Source of the DNA: JADFNO01 sp965369945
GTDB taxonomy: Bacteria; Planctomycetota; Phycisphaerae; Phycisphaerales; SM1A02
Length of the DNA stretch: 21,124 nt
Direction: 5' to 3'
NCBI GenBank assembly: GCA_965369945.1
Contig: CBDUST010000046.1
Span: forward strand, 1-21,124
Each line of letters opens with the position of its first letter. Positions within the stretch are counted from its first letter, which is position 1. Shown here in pieces: positions 14,645 to 21,124 of this stretch. The position numbers were made by a program, and so were the translations under genes. Below the pieces are notes generated by a model. That model did not search any database and was not told where the DNA came from. It saw only the letters and a list, made by a program, of their open reading frames with translations.

Positions 14645-14766
14645 ATGCGTGCTCTCTCAATTCGCCAACCCTACGCCGAATTGATTCTACGGGGGATCAA
14701 GAAGATCGAGTACCGCAGTCGGCCGACGCGGATCATTGGTGAGCGGTTCTTCATTTACTCTGCGAC
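14645..14766 (+). pseudogene. ASCH-domain gene fragment, copy C
   Basis: From the ATG at 14645 the plus strand encodes ALSIRQPYAELILRGIKKIE, YRSRPTRIIGERF and FIYSA, the longest of the three ASCH pieces (about 40 residues). After that the frame enters the 3' end of the small gene on the opposite strand and ASCH similarity is lost. The remaining part of an ASCH domain (normally about 100 or more residues in total) is absent. Orientation is opposite to copies A and B. Confidence 0.7.
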
Positions 14767-14778
14767 GTGGGCAGCCGC

Positions 14779-15003
14779 TCAGGCTGAGCGCCGGACAAAG
14801 ACTTCGCCGACTTTCGCCAGGGCCTCAACATCACCCTCGTCCGCCAGTTGCTGCAACTGATCAAGCCATTGCAGTGTGGAGGGTTCGAGGCACGGCTCGG
14901 TCGGGTCGGCGTCCGGAATCACCGCCTCGACCTCGACGCGCACCACGCACTGCCGGCCGTGAATCCATTTGGGTATTCGAATGCGCTTGCCGGGTGTCTT
15001 CAT
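14779..15003 (-). CDS. Small conserved-looking protein of unknown function
   Basis: 74 residues from an ATG at 15003 with AGGTGA seven bases upstream. The N-terminal half is beta-like (KRIRIPKWIHGRQCVVRVEV), the middle has a DPTEPCLEP motif, and the C-terminal half is one amphipathic helix (LQWLDQLQQLADEGDVEAL) ending VGEVFVRRSA. This two-part layout resembles small antitoxin-like or regulatory proteins, but I cannot name the family. I have an impression that similar short proteins occur in planctomycetes, which should be tested. No obvious toxin gene is adjacent. The stop lies right where ASCH fragment C breaks off, so this gene or its insertion may have truncated that copy. Confidence 0.65.
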   Translation of the reverse strand: MKTPGKRIRIPKWIHGRQCVVRVEVEAVIPDADPTEPCLEPSTLQWLDQLQQLADEGDVEALAKVGEVFVRRSA

Positions 15004-15177
15004 CGGTCAATCACCTGTCTATGAAGTGTACTGTGACAAGTTTAGTAAAGTCCAGTGCACGGAGGTAGGCCCACACGACTTTGACCGGCGTGCCGGTCTC
15101 ACGATGCTCTTGCTGCCGCACCGACGACTCGCCCCGTCAGACCGGGACTCGCTGTCGGTGGCGCCCGGCAGAAGGAC

Positions 15178-15212
15178 CCTCACCCCTAACCCCTCTCCCG
15201 GGAGGAGAGGGG
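15178..15212. repeat. Three CCTNNCC heptamers running into a GC hairpin
   Basis: Heptamers CCTCACC, CCTAACC and CCTCTCC (15178-15198) lead into a perfect 9-bp hairpin (cccctctcc, 15190-15198; ggagagggg, 15204-15212; 5-nt loop). It lies 11 bp after the mlaD stop and could end or protect the mlaFD transcript, although no T-run follows on that strand. The rest of the 15004-15222 gap has no supported gene. Confidence 0.6.
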
Positions 15213-15222
15213 GATAAGACGG

Positions 15223-16239
15223 TTACGGCATGAAGTCGACGGGCAAGCCTTCGGCTCGAATCTTCTGAACGAGCAGTTGCAGATCGGTCAGGGCTCGCTC
15301 GAGTCGAATCGCGGCGTCGGTCAGCGACATATACAGGTCCGGGCTGTTGAGCATGAGCGCGATCGAGCCTTGGCCCTCGCGGGCCAACCGAGCTACGCGC
15401 TTCACCTCCTCCAGGGTCGAGGCGAGATCATCAGCGACGGGCAAGAGCTTCTTGGTCAATGCCTCGGCATCGGATTCCAGCGTCACCGCCAACTTGCTGT
15501 ACTGATCGATCGTCGTGGCTGCGGAGTCGATCAGCGCGTTGGCCTTGCCCACCGCTTCTTTGCCATCTGCGAGGAGTTGTTCGTCGCCCAGCCAGCGTTT
15601 GGCCAGGTCCAACGCTTCGTGCACATCGTCGAGTACGGTGTTCAACTGGGCGATCGCCGTGTGGAGATTCTTCGGCTGATCAGCTTCAGGCGAATCCGGA
15701 TCGGGCGCTTGGAACATTGCGTTGAGGTTCTCGCTCAGCTGGGCGAATTGCTGAAGCGCCTCGGTGATCGGCGCCATGCGCGCATCCAGCTCGGTTGTGA
15801 TCTGCTCGATAAGTCGGCTGCGTATCTCACCGCTGATCTGTGCCGAGCCGTCAGTGGGTAGGAACTGCACAGCACCCGCCGCCAGCGCTCGGGGCGCCTC
15901 CAGCACGAGCGTCGCGCTTCCACCCAGCAGCGAGCTGTCGGCGAACGGTTCGGCGTTGACGGGGATTCGTTCTGAGGTTTTGACGAGTGCGATGACTTTG
16001 ACGGTGTAGGGCGCATCGCGCTGTGTGCCGATTCGATTGATCACTCCGATAGGCACGCCGTTGAGCTCGATGGCGCTTCCCTTGCGCAGTCCGGCCGCGT
16101 GGTGCGTGTTGATCGTCACGACGTACTGCGGATTGAAGACGCGCTCGAGTTCGCCAAAGAGCGCTAGCAGCAGTACGAGCCCGACCAGCGATACGATTGC
16201 GGTCAATCCGACGATGAAGTTACGGCCAGTTTCAGTCAC
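15223..16239 (-). CDS. mlaD: MCE/MlaD-family lipid-binding protein
   Basis: The substrate-binding subunit of an Mla-type ABC transporter, which moves phospholipids between the inner and outer membranes. Residues about 9-28 form one transmembrane helix (FIVGLTAIVSLVGLVLLLAL). The MCE domain follows at about 38-115 (AGLRKGSAIELNGVPIGVI, with SSLLGGSATLVLE near its end). Residues about 140-330 are a long helical, coiled-coil-like tail (QLSENLNAMF, IDQYSKLAVTLESDAEALTKKLL), as in MCE proteins that form a periplasmic tunnel or needle. The GTG start at 16239 has GGAG seven bases upstream and lies three bases after the mlaF stop, so the two are one operon. Length 338, against about 180 for E. coli MlaD: the long-tailed type. 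The permease gene is not in the window. Confidence 0.92.
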   Translation of the reverse strand: MTETGRNFIVGLTAIVSLVGLVLLLALFGELERVFNPQYVVTINTHHAAGLRKGSAIELNGVPIGVINRIGTQRDAPYTVKVIALVKTSERIPVNAEPFADSSLLGGSATLVLEAPRALAAGAVQFLPTDGSAQISGEIRSRLIEQITTELDARMAPITEALQQFAQLSENLNAMFQAPDPDSPEADQPKNLHTAIAQLNTVLDDVHEALDLAKRWLGDEQLLADGKEAVGKANALIDSAATTIDQYSKLAVTLESDAEALTKKLLPVADDLASTLEEVKRVARLAREGQGSIALMLNSPDLYMSLTDAAIRLERALTDLQLLVQKIRAEGLPVDFMP

Positions 16240-16242
16240 GTT

Positions 16243-17052
16243 TCAGCTCCCGGATTGCGCCCGCCGCCCAGCGTGATCAGCAAACGGCGTACTCTGGACT
16301 TGCAGGAATCGCTGCACAGCCGGGTTGGACGATTCGCGGAACTCGTCAGGCGTACCCTGCATCACGATGGCGCCATCGTAAAGCATTACCAGGACATCCG
16401 CGATCCGAAAGGCGCTGGTCATATCGTGGGTCACGACGATGCTCGTGATATCCAGTTCGTGCTGGAGCTTAAGGATCAACTCGTTGATGGTGTCGGCCCG
16501 CAGCGGGTCCAGCCCGGTGGTGGGCTCGTCGTACAAGATGACTTTGGGACGAAGAACGATCGCCCGCGCCAAGGCCACGCGTTTGCGCTCCCCGCCGGAG
16601 AGTTGTGCCGGCATCCGGTCGATGGACTCAGCCATGCCCACCATGTCCAGGACCTCGAGAACCCGGCGTTGGCGTGTCTCGGCCAGAATATTGGTGTGTT
16701 CAACCAAAGGGAAGGCGATGTTGTCGCGAACATTCATCGAGTCGAACAGCGCGCTCTGTTGGAAGAGGAATCCGACCTGCCGCCGGATCGTGGCAAGATC
16801 AGCCTCGCTGGTCGTGTCTACGCGGGTGTCTTCAAACCAGACTTCACCTCGGTCGGGTTTGAGCAGACCCACGATGTGTTTGAGCATGACCGACTTGCCG
16901 CATCCGCTTGGCCCGAGGACGACCGTCGTCCGACCCCGGTCGAATGCCAGGTTCATCTCGCGCAACACCTCAAGCTGTCCGAACGACCTACAAAGGCCAA
17001 TCAATCGGACGATCGGGTCCGAACTGTCGCGTTGGTCGCCATCCATGCCCAT
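16243..17052 (-). CDS. mlaF: Mla-type ABC transporter ATP-binding protein
   Basis: The cytoplasmic ATPase that powers the lipid transporter. Walker A GPSGCGKS is at 47-54, then a Q-loop LFQQSALFDSMNV, the ABC signature LSGGERKR and Walker B VILYDEPTTGLDP, followed by the H-loop in SIVVTHDM. The phrase QQSALFDSMNVRDN is typical of MlaF-like (Ttg2A) ATPases and separates them from other ABC families. The length of 269 is normal. The ATG at 17052 was chosen; ATG at 17046 is also possible. No Shine-Dalgarno is clear. It is divergent from the Nudix gene, only about 24 bp from its start. It is directly followed by mlaD. Confidence 0.95.
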   Translation of the reverse strand: MGMDGDQRDSSDPIVRLIGLCRSFGQLEVLREMNLAFDRGRTTVVLGPSGCGKSVMLKHIVGLLKPDRGEVWFEDTRVDTTSEADLATIRRQVGFLFQQSALFDSMNVRDNIAFPLVEHTNILAETRQRRVLEVLDMVGMAESIDRMPAQLSGGERKRVALARAIVLRPKVILYDEPTTGLDPLRADTINELILKLQHELDITSIVVTHDMTSAFRIADVLVMLYDGAIVMQGTPDEFRESSNPAVQRFLQVQSTPFADHAGRRAQSGS

Positions 17053-17063
17053 GGGCGTGCCCC

Positions 17064-17069
17064 TATGAT
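17064..17069 (+). promoter_or_regulatory. -10-like box for the Nudix-M50 operon, possible leaderless start
   Basis: TATGAT (five of six matches to TATAAT) ends seven bases before the ATG at 17077, so transcription could begin at the start codon. No good -35 is seen at 17 bp. It lies inside the very short divergent gap to mlaF. Confidence 0.35.
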
Positions 17070-17076
17070 CTTAGCG

Positions 17077-17613
17077 ATGGATGCCTCCGTACACGTGAAG
17101 AGCCTGCATCGAGGTCGGCTGATCCGTGTTGAGGTGCTCAGTTGGATCGATCAACAAGGCCGTTCGATCGCCCGTGAGGTCGTGCGTCACCCCGGAGCGG
17201 TCGTCATTGTGCCCCTGTCGGGCCCGGACCGCGTGGTATTGGTGAAGAACTACCGGATCGCCATCGATGAACATTTGTGGGAGCTGCCGGCGGGGACGCT
17301 AGAGCCGAACGAATTGCCGCTGGACGCCGCCAAGCGAGAATTGGAGGAAGAAACCGGTTATCGACCGGTTCGGATCGAGCCGATGGGCCAGTTCTTCACC
17401 TCGCCGGGCTTCTGTAACGAGTTGATATACGTGTTCGTAGCCCAGGACCTGACGTTCGTCGGGCAGCGTTTGGAGCCGCATGAGCAGATCGAGGCTCATG
17501 AATTTGGTTGGACCGACGCGCTAGCCATGATCGACGACGGCCGAATCAAAGACGGCAAGACGATCGCAGGACTCCTGATGCAACAGAGACGACTTGAGGA
17601 TGCCACATCATGA
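17077..17613 (+). CDS. Nudix hydrolase, ADP-ribose pyrophosphatase type
   Basis: A 178-residue cytoplasmic hydrolase of nucleoside-diphosphate-linked compounds. The full Nudix box GX5EX7REXXEEXG runs from G73 to G94 (GTLEPNEL, REL and EEETG segments). The preceding AREVVRHPGAVVIVPL, VVLVKNYR and LWELPAGTLEP are the pattern of ADP-ribose/ADP-sugar pyrophosphatases. The frame is open for 274 codons upstream, but that part is antisense to mlaF and has no domain, so the true start is ATG 17077, or ATG 17065. The first is favoured because a -10-like TATGAT overlaps the second. The stop overlaps the M50 protease start (ATGA). Confidence 0.9.
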   Translation: MDASVHVKSLHRGRLIRVEVLSWIDQQGRSIAREVVRHPGAVVIVPLSGPDRVVLVKNYRIAIDEHLWELPAGTLEPNELPLDAAKRELEEETGYRPVRIEPMGQFFTSPGFCNELIYVFVAQDLTFVGQRLEPHEQIEAHEFGWTDALAMIDDGRIKDGKTIAGLLMQQRRLEDATS

Positions 17614-18707
17614 GCTGGCAGGATCGCGACGCTGCCAATGACGATCCCGGAAGCCGCTTCGGTCGGCCGGGGGGCGACTGGCAGGGCATGCGCCCCACCC
17701 TCGATAACCCGATGACCTGGTCGGTGACGCTCGGTCGATTCGCGGAGGTTACGGTGCGCGTCCATGTCATTTTCCTGCTCTTTATCGTCATCGAACTTCT
17801 TCGAGCGGCGACCGGGTCCGCCGATCGCAGCGATCCGTTCTCCCATGGATTAGCGCCGGTCGCGATCGCCATGGGCTGCCTGTTCATCATCGTGTTGCTG
17901 CACGAGTTCGGTCACTGTCTGGCGTGCCGGAAGGTTGGCGGATCTGCCGACGAGATTCTTATGTGGCCGTTGGGCGGGCTTGCGTATTGCCGGCCGCCGG
18001 ACCATTGGAAAGCGCACCTGGTCACGGTTCTCGGCGGCCCGATGGTGAACGTGGTTTTGTGCCTTGTTGCCGGCTCAATGCTCGGCATGATCACTGGGCA
18101 GTGGTGGGAGGTCGCTGTACCCAATCCGTTCAAGTTGACCAGCGCCGTTATTGAGGCTGATGGTGTGAGCCCTTGGCTGCTGATGACATTGTTCTGGATC
18201 AACGCCTTGAGCTTTGTGTTGCTGCTTTTCAATCTCCTTCCGATCTTTCCACTGGATGGTGGACGGATCGTGCAGTCGCTGCTGTGGCGTAAGATGGGCT
18301 ACGCTCGCTCGATGCGGTTCGCCGTACGGACCGGGTTCTTTGGCGCGATTGCCCTGGGTATCCTGGGGTTTGTGATGAGCATCATGACCTTGGTGTTGAT
18401 TGCGGTATTTGGGGGAATCACCTGCTACATCACCTCCAAGCAATTGCAGTTCACTGAGCAGTTCATGGGCTATGAATCAGGCGACTATTCAGCAAGCCTG
18501 TCTGGGAAGGAACAGGACGAAGGGAAACCGGCCAAGCCGACCCGGAGCGAGCGGCAGGCTCAACGCAAGGCGGAGGCAGAGCGCGCCGAGATGCAGCAGG
18601 TCGATCACGTCCTCCAGAAGATCGCCCAGTCTGGTATGGACAGCCTCACCGCTGCGGAAAAGAGGCTCCTTCGCCGGACCACCCGACGCAAGAAGCAGGG
18701 CGATTAG
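17610..18707 (+). CDS. Site-2-type intramembrane metalloprotease (M50 family)
   Basis: A 365-residue membrane protein with about six hydrophobic segments. HEFGH (H98, E99, H102) and the distal NLLPIFPLDGG (D216) form the zinc site of M50 proteases, which cut transmembrane proteins such as anti-sigma factors. There is no PDZ domain between the halves, so it belongs to the small SpoIVFB/Rip3-like layout. The C-terminal 75 residues are highly charged and cytoplasmic, ending in a helical motif (LQKIAQSGMDSLTAAEKRLL) followed by R/K residues. The ATG overlaps the Nudix stop (ATGA), so expression is coupled. The rhomboid gene follows 57 bp downstream and ends in a related C-terminal motif. Confidence 0.92.
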   Translation: MSWQDRDAANDDPGSRFGRPGGDWQGMRPTLDNPMTWSVTLGRFAEVTVRVHVIFLLFIVIELLRAATGSADRSDPFSHGLAPVAIAMGCLFIIVLLHEFGHCLACRKVGGSADEILMWPLGGLAYCRPPDHWKAHLVTVLGGPMVNVVLCLVAGSMLGMITGQWWEVAVPNPFKLTSAVIEADGVSPWLLMTLFWINALSFVLLLFNLLPIFPLDGGRIVQSLLWRKMGYARSMRFAVRTGFFGAIALGILGFVMSIMTLVLIAVFGGITCYITSKQLQFTEQFMGYESGDYSASLSGKEQDEGKPAKPTRSERQAQRKAEAERAEMQQVDHVLQKIAQSGMDSLTAAEKRLLRRTTRRKKQGD

Positions 18708-18764
18708 CACCCGGTGGTCAAATTGTTGCGAACACCGAGGTCAGCTACCGAATAAGGCGTAGCG

Positions 18765-19871
18765 ATGGGCATCTACGAACGCGACTACATTCGCAGGCCG
18801 CCTCCCCAACGGGGAACGTACGGCCGGGGCGGGCTGTCGTTGATGCGCAGGTGGTCGGTGAATACGTGGCTGATTGCGATTTGTGTAGGTGTGTTTGTCG
18901 TTGACGGAATACCGAAGCCGCGATGGGTGTCGATGGCCACCGAGCCGACGATCTCGGCGCGGGACTGGGCAGCGGTCGATCAGTCTATTCTGGTCGCGGA
19001 TGAGCAGGTCACGGAGACGTTCTGGGATCAGTTCGGTAAGCCGTACCTTGGATATAGAGTCCTTTACCTGGAGACGTCTCAAGGACGGACGCCGGTCGCC
19101 CGCCAGTATTTCCAAAGTATGCCCCTACTTCAATCCTTCCTGCACTTCTCCACGCAGCGTGGATTTCTTCGCGTCGAGTTCTGGCGCTTGATCGGCTTCC
19201 AATTCTTGCATGCAGGATTCATGCATCTGCTGTTCAACATGATCGGCCTGTACTTCTTCGGACCGATGGTTGAACGTTACTTGGGCGGGAAGCGATATTT
19301 GGCGTTCTATCTCCTTTGCGGAATCTTCGGCGCGCTGATGTACTGCCTCTTGAACGTGGGCGGGTGGATCACCACGCTGGCCGGGTCCAATGTGCAGATT
19401 CCCGGGCTGCTCTTCAACAGTCCGTCTACGCCGTTGATGGGCGCATCGGCCGGCGTGTTCGGTGTGCTTATGGCCGGCGCCTTTCTTTCACCCAATGCGA
19501 AGGTGCTTGTGTTTTTTATCCTGCCCATGCGCCTGGCGACGTTGGCCTATGCGCTCGTCATCATTGCGATGATCAATGTGCTCTTCGGCGGACACAATGC
19601 CGGGGGTGAAGCGGGGCACCTCGGCGGGGCGATCGCGGGCTTCTATTTCATTCGTCATCCCCATCATCTCCATGGATTCTTCGACTTCATGGGGCGCATC
19701 GATCCGACCTCACACCACTACCGTGGCAAGAGTCGCCTCTTGGGTCGTTGTGGGGGTACGGCGGCCCCCCCCTATATCCAACTAATCCACCAAAATCTCC
19801 GCGACCGCGGGCTGCATAGCCACACGGACAAGGAAAAACGCCTCCTCCGTGATGCCTCAAAGCGCGAATGA
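18765..19871 (+). CDS. Rhomboid-family intramembrane serine protease
   Basis: A 368-residue membrane protease. The catalytic serine is S228 in GASAGVFG, the catalytic histidine H285 in EAGHLGG, and the conserved HAGFMHLLFNM loop lies near residue 150. These are complete, so activity is likely. An unusual soluble insert of about 75 residues (about 50-125) sits between the first membrane helix and the rhomboid core. The C-terminus carries GLHSHTDKEKRLLRDASKR, similar to the end of the preceding M50 protease. A run of eight C lies in codons just before this motif (near 19768), where a slip would shift the frame. The ATG at 18765 has AAGG about eight bases upstream. Confidence 0.93.
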   Translation: MGIYERDYIRRPPPQRGTYGRGGLSLMRRWSVNTWLIAICVGVFVVDGIPKPRWVSMATEPTISARDWAAVDQSILVADEQVTETFWDQFGKPYLGYRVLYLETSQGRTPVARQYFQSMPLLQSFLHFSTQRGFLRVEFWRLIGFQFLHAGFMHLLFNMIGLYFFGPMVERYLGGKRYLAFYLLCGIFGALMYCLLNVGGWITTLAGSNVQIPGLLFNSPSTPLMGASAGVFGVLMAGAFLSPNAKVLVFFILPMRLATLAYALVIIAMINVLFGGHNAGGEAGHLGGAIAGFYFIRHPHHLHGFFDFMGRIDPTSHHYRGKSRLLGRCGGTAAPPYIQLIHQNLRDRGLHSHTDKEKRLLRDASKRE

Positions 19872-19968
19872 CCGCCCAAACCCGCCACGGCGTGTGTGAT
19901 GAGCGTATCCGAGTCCACCCGATTCGTTCCGGTCGATCATCGCATCGCCGCCGTTCCAACTCCCACTT

Positions 19969-20010
19969 CCTAACCCCTAACCCCTAACTCCTAACTCCTT
20001 CCTCCTTCCT
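19969..20010 (+). repeat. Six tandem heptamers directly before tgt
   Basis: The units are CCTAACC twice, CCTAACT twice, then CCTTCCT twice, with a final CC that abuts the tgt ATG at 20013. The tract is pure C/T/A on the plus strand and G/A/T-rich on the minus strand (GGTTAGG type, telomere-like). It occupies the place where a ribosome-binding site would be expected and has none. Confidence 0.85.
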
Positions 20011-20012
20011 CC

Positions 20013-21124
20013 ATGCCCTCCCCAATCAAATTCACGATCCTCACTCCAGACCGCGACTCACATGCGCGGCTCGGTCGTATCCAAACACCCCACGGCGATT
20101 TCGATACGCCGGCCTTTATGCCCGTCGGCACCCGCGCCGCCGTCAAGGGCCTAACGCCGGAGCAAGTGAAATCAACCGGTGCGCAGATCGTTCTGGCCAA
20201 TGCCTACCACCTCATGCTGCGCCCCGGTGAAGCGTTGATCGCACAGCTCGGCGGCCTCCACAACTTCATGGGTTGGGACGGGCCGATCCTCACAGACTCC
20301 GGCGGGTACCAGGCGTTCTCGATGGCCGACATCAATTCCGTTGACGATGGAGGCGTGACGTTCAAATCGATCATCGACGGTAATTCAATCCACCTCAGCC
20401 CCGAGCGATCGATTCAAGTGCAAAACGCGCTTGGAGCCGACATCATCATGGCCTTTGACGATTGTCCGCCGAGTGTCGATCCAGCAAGTCGTGATCGCAA
20501 GAATTCGATTCGGCAGGTAACTGTGCCAAGCGACGCCGGCGAACCTGACCACACCGAACGACTACGCACCGCACACGAGCGCACCGTTCGTTGGCTCGAA
20601 CGTTGCAAACGATCCCATCAACGACCCGACGATCAGGCGCTATTCGGTATTGTGCAGGGCGGAACCGATCTCGATCTGCGGCAGGCAGCGGTCGAAGCGA
20701 TTTGCAACGTCGATCTTCCGGGCTACGCGATCGGCGGCGTGGCGGTGGGCGAGGGGCCGGAGCTTATCGCCCAGATCGTTCAGTTCACCGCGCCGTTGAT
20801 GCCCCGCGAAAAACCGCGATATCTCATGGGCGTGGGGTATGAGCACGATCTGGTGACGGCCGTTCGGGCCGGAATCGACATGTTCGACTGCGTTCTGCCG
20901 ACGCGCAACGGCCGAAACGCGCTGGCGTTCACGCGAAGCGGCCGCTTGCACCTTCGCAATGCGCAGTTTCGAGCGGATGAACAAAGGATCGAGTCCGACT
21001 GCCCCTGCCTTACCTGCTCGGGCGGGTTCTCCCGGGCGTATTTGAGATATTTGTTCGCTGCCAAGGAAATGTTGGGACCGATCCTGGTCTCCGTCCATAA
21101 CATCCACCACTTCCAACGCCTCTT
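20013..21124 (+). CDS. tgt: Queuine/preQ1 tRNA-guanine transglycosylase (3' end outside window)
   Basis: Swaps guanine 34 of GUN-anticodon tRNAs for the queuosine precursor. The frame is open from ATG 20013 to the window end (370 codons), so only the last few residues may be missing. Key residues present are D95 in LTDSGGYQ (base recognition and general acid), the nucleophile D292 in DMFDCVLPTRNGRN, and the zinc site C330, C332, C335 and H362 (CPCLTC ... VHN). AIGGVAVGE and RYLMGVG are also typical. Between DDCPP and RTVRWLERC there are about 20 more residues than in E. coli Tgt (about 20472-20565). There is no Shine-Dalgarno; a heptamer repeat tract abuts the start. The pathway partners queA and queC-F are not in the window. 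Confidence 0.96.
   Translation, partial: MPSPIKFTILTPDRDSHARLGRIQTPHGDFDTPAFMPVGTRAAVKGLTPEQVKSTGAQIVLANAYHLMLRPGEALIAQLGGLHNFMGWDGPILTDSGGYQAFSMADINSVDDGGVTFKSIIDGNSIHLSPERSIQVQNALGADIIMAFDDCPPSVDPASRDRKNSIRQVTVPSDAGEPDHTERLRTAHERTVRWLERCKRSHQRPDDQALFGIVQGGTDLDLRQAAVEAICNVDLPGYAIGGVAVGEGPELIAQIVQFTAPLMPREKPRYLMGVGYEHDLVTAVRAGIDMFDCVLPTRNGRNALAFTRSGRLHLRNAQFRADEQRIESDCPCLTCSGGFSRAYLRYLFAAKEMLGPILVSVHNIHHFQRL

Noticed and set aside
16255..17064. Upstream 270 codons in frame with the Nudix gene
   Set aside because: Exactly antisense to mlaF and not part of the Nudix fold.
19740..19871. Frameshift in the rhomboid C-terminus at the C8 run
   Set aside because: The downstream frame still carries the GLHS...EKRLLR motif shared with the M50 protease, so the present frame is consistent; only the short segment before it is unusual.

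Overview
This is a stretch of bacterial chromosome with roughly 60% G+C, genes on both strands, and many weak or missing Shine-Dalgarno sites. The gene content is Gram-negative: a KDO-activating enzyme (kdsB) for lipopolysaccharide and Mla-type outer-membrane lipid transport genes. Several traits suggest a member of the PVC group, most likely a planctomycete: a divergent CTP synthase, kdsB upstream of pyrG on the same strand, a lineage-style small hypothetical at 14779-15003, and large numbers of palindromic and tandem intergenic repeats. The phylum is an inference from gene content, not a measured result.

Layout. Positions 1-2485 (minus strand): a partial membrane-anchored hypothetical, a palindromic repeat, a tRNA with a CAU anticodon and its terminator, and pyrG. 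Position 2600 (plus): a secreted M1 aminopeptidase with HEAT repeats. Positions 5234-8532 (minus): a TPR protein, kdsB, a HicB-like antitoxin and a trypsin-fold lipoprotein. Positions 8694-10697 (plus): peptide deformylase (def), methionyl-tRNA formyltransferase (fmt) and a small HExxH protein translationally coupled to fmt. Positions 10698-15222 are an accessory island. It holds palindromes, a 21-bp minisatellite, three truncated copies of the start of an ASCH-domain gene, a small membrane protein, a DNA methyltransferase fused to an Mrr-like nuclease domain, a second PD-(D/E)xK-like protein, and a small conserved-looking protein. Positions 15223-17052 (minus): mlaF and mlaD without the permease. 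Positions 17077-21124 (plus): Nudix hydrolase, M50 site-2-type protease, rhomboid protease, then tgt (cut off by the window end).

How the genes work together. Housekeeping functions are nucleotide synthesis (pyrG), N-terminal formyl-methionine handling (def and fmt), queuosine tRNA modification (tgt), LPS precursor activation (kdsB) and envelope lipid transport (mlaFD). Proteolysis is prominent, with six protease-like genes. The most unusual area is 11.0-15.2 kb. There the restriction-modification-like gene pair sits between two outward-facing ASCH gene fragments, with a third fragment further left. This suggests a locus that has repeatedly gained and lost genes by recombination at repeats.
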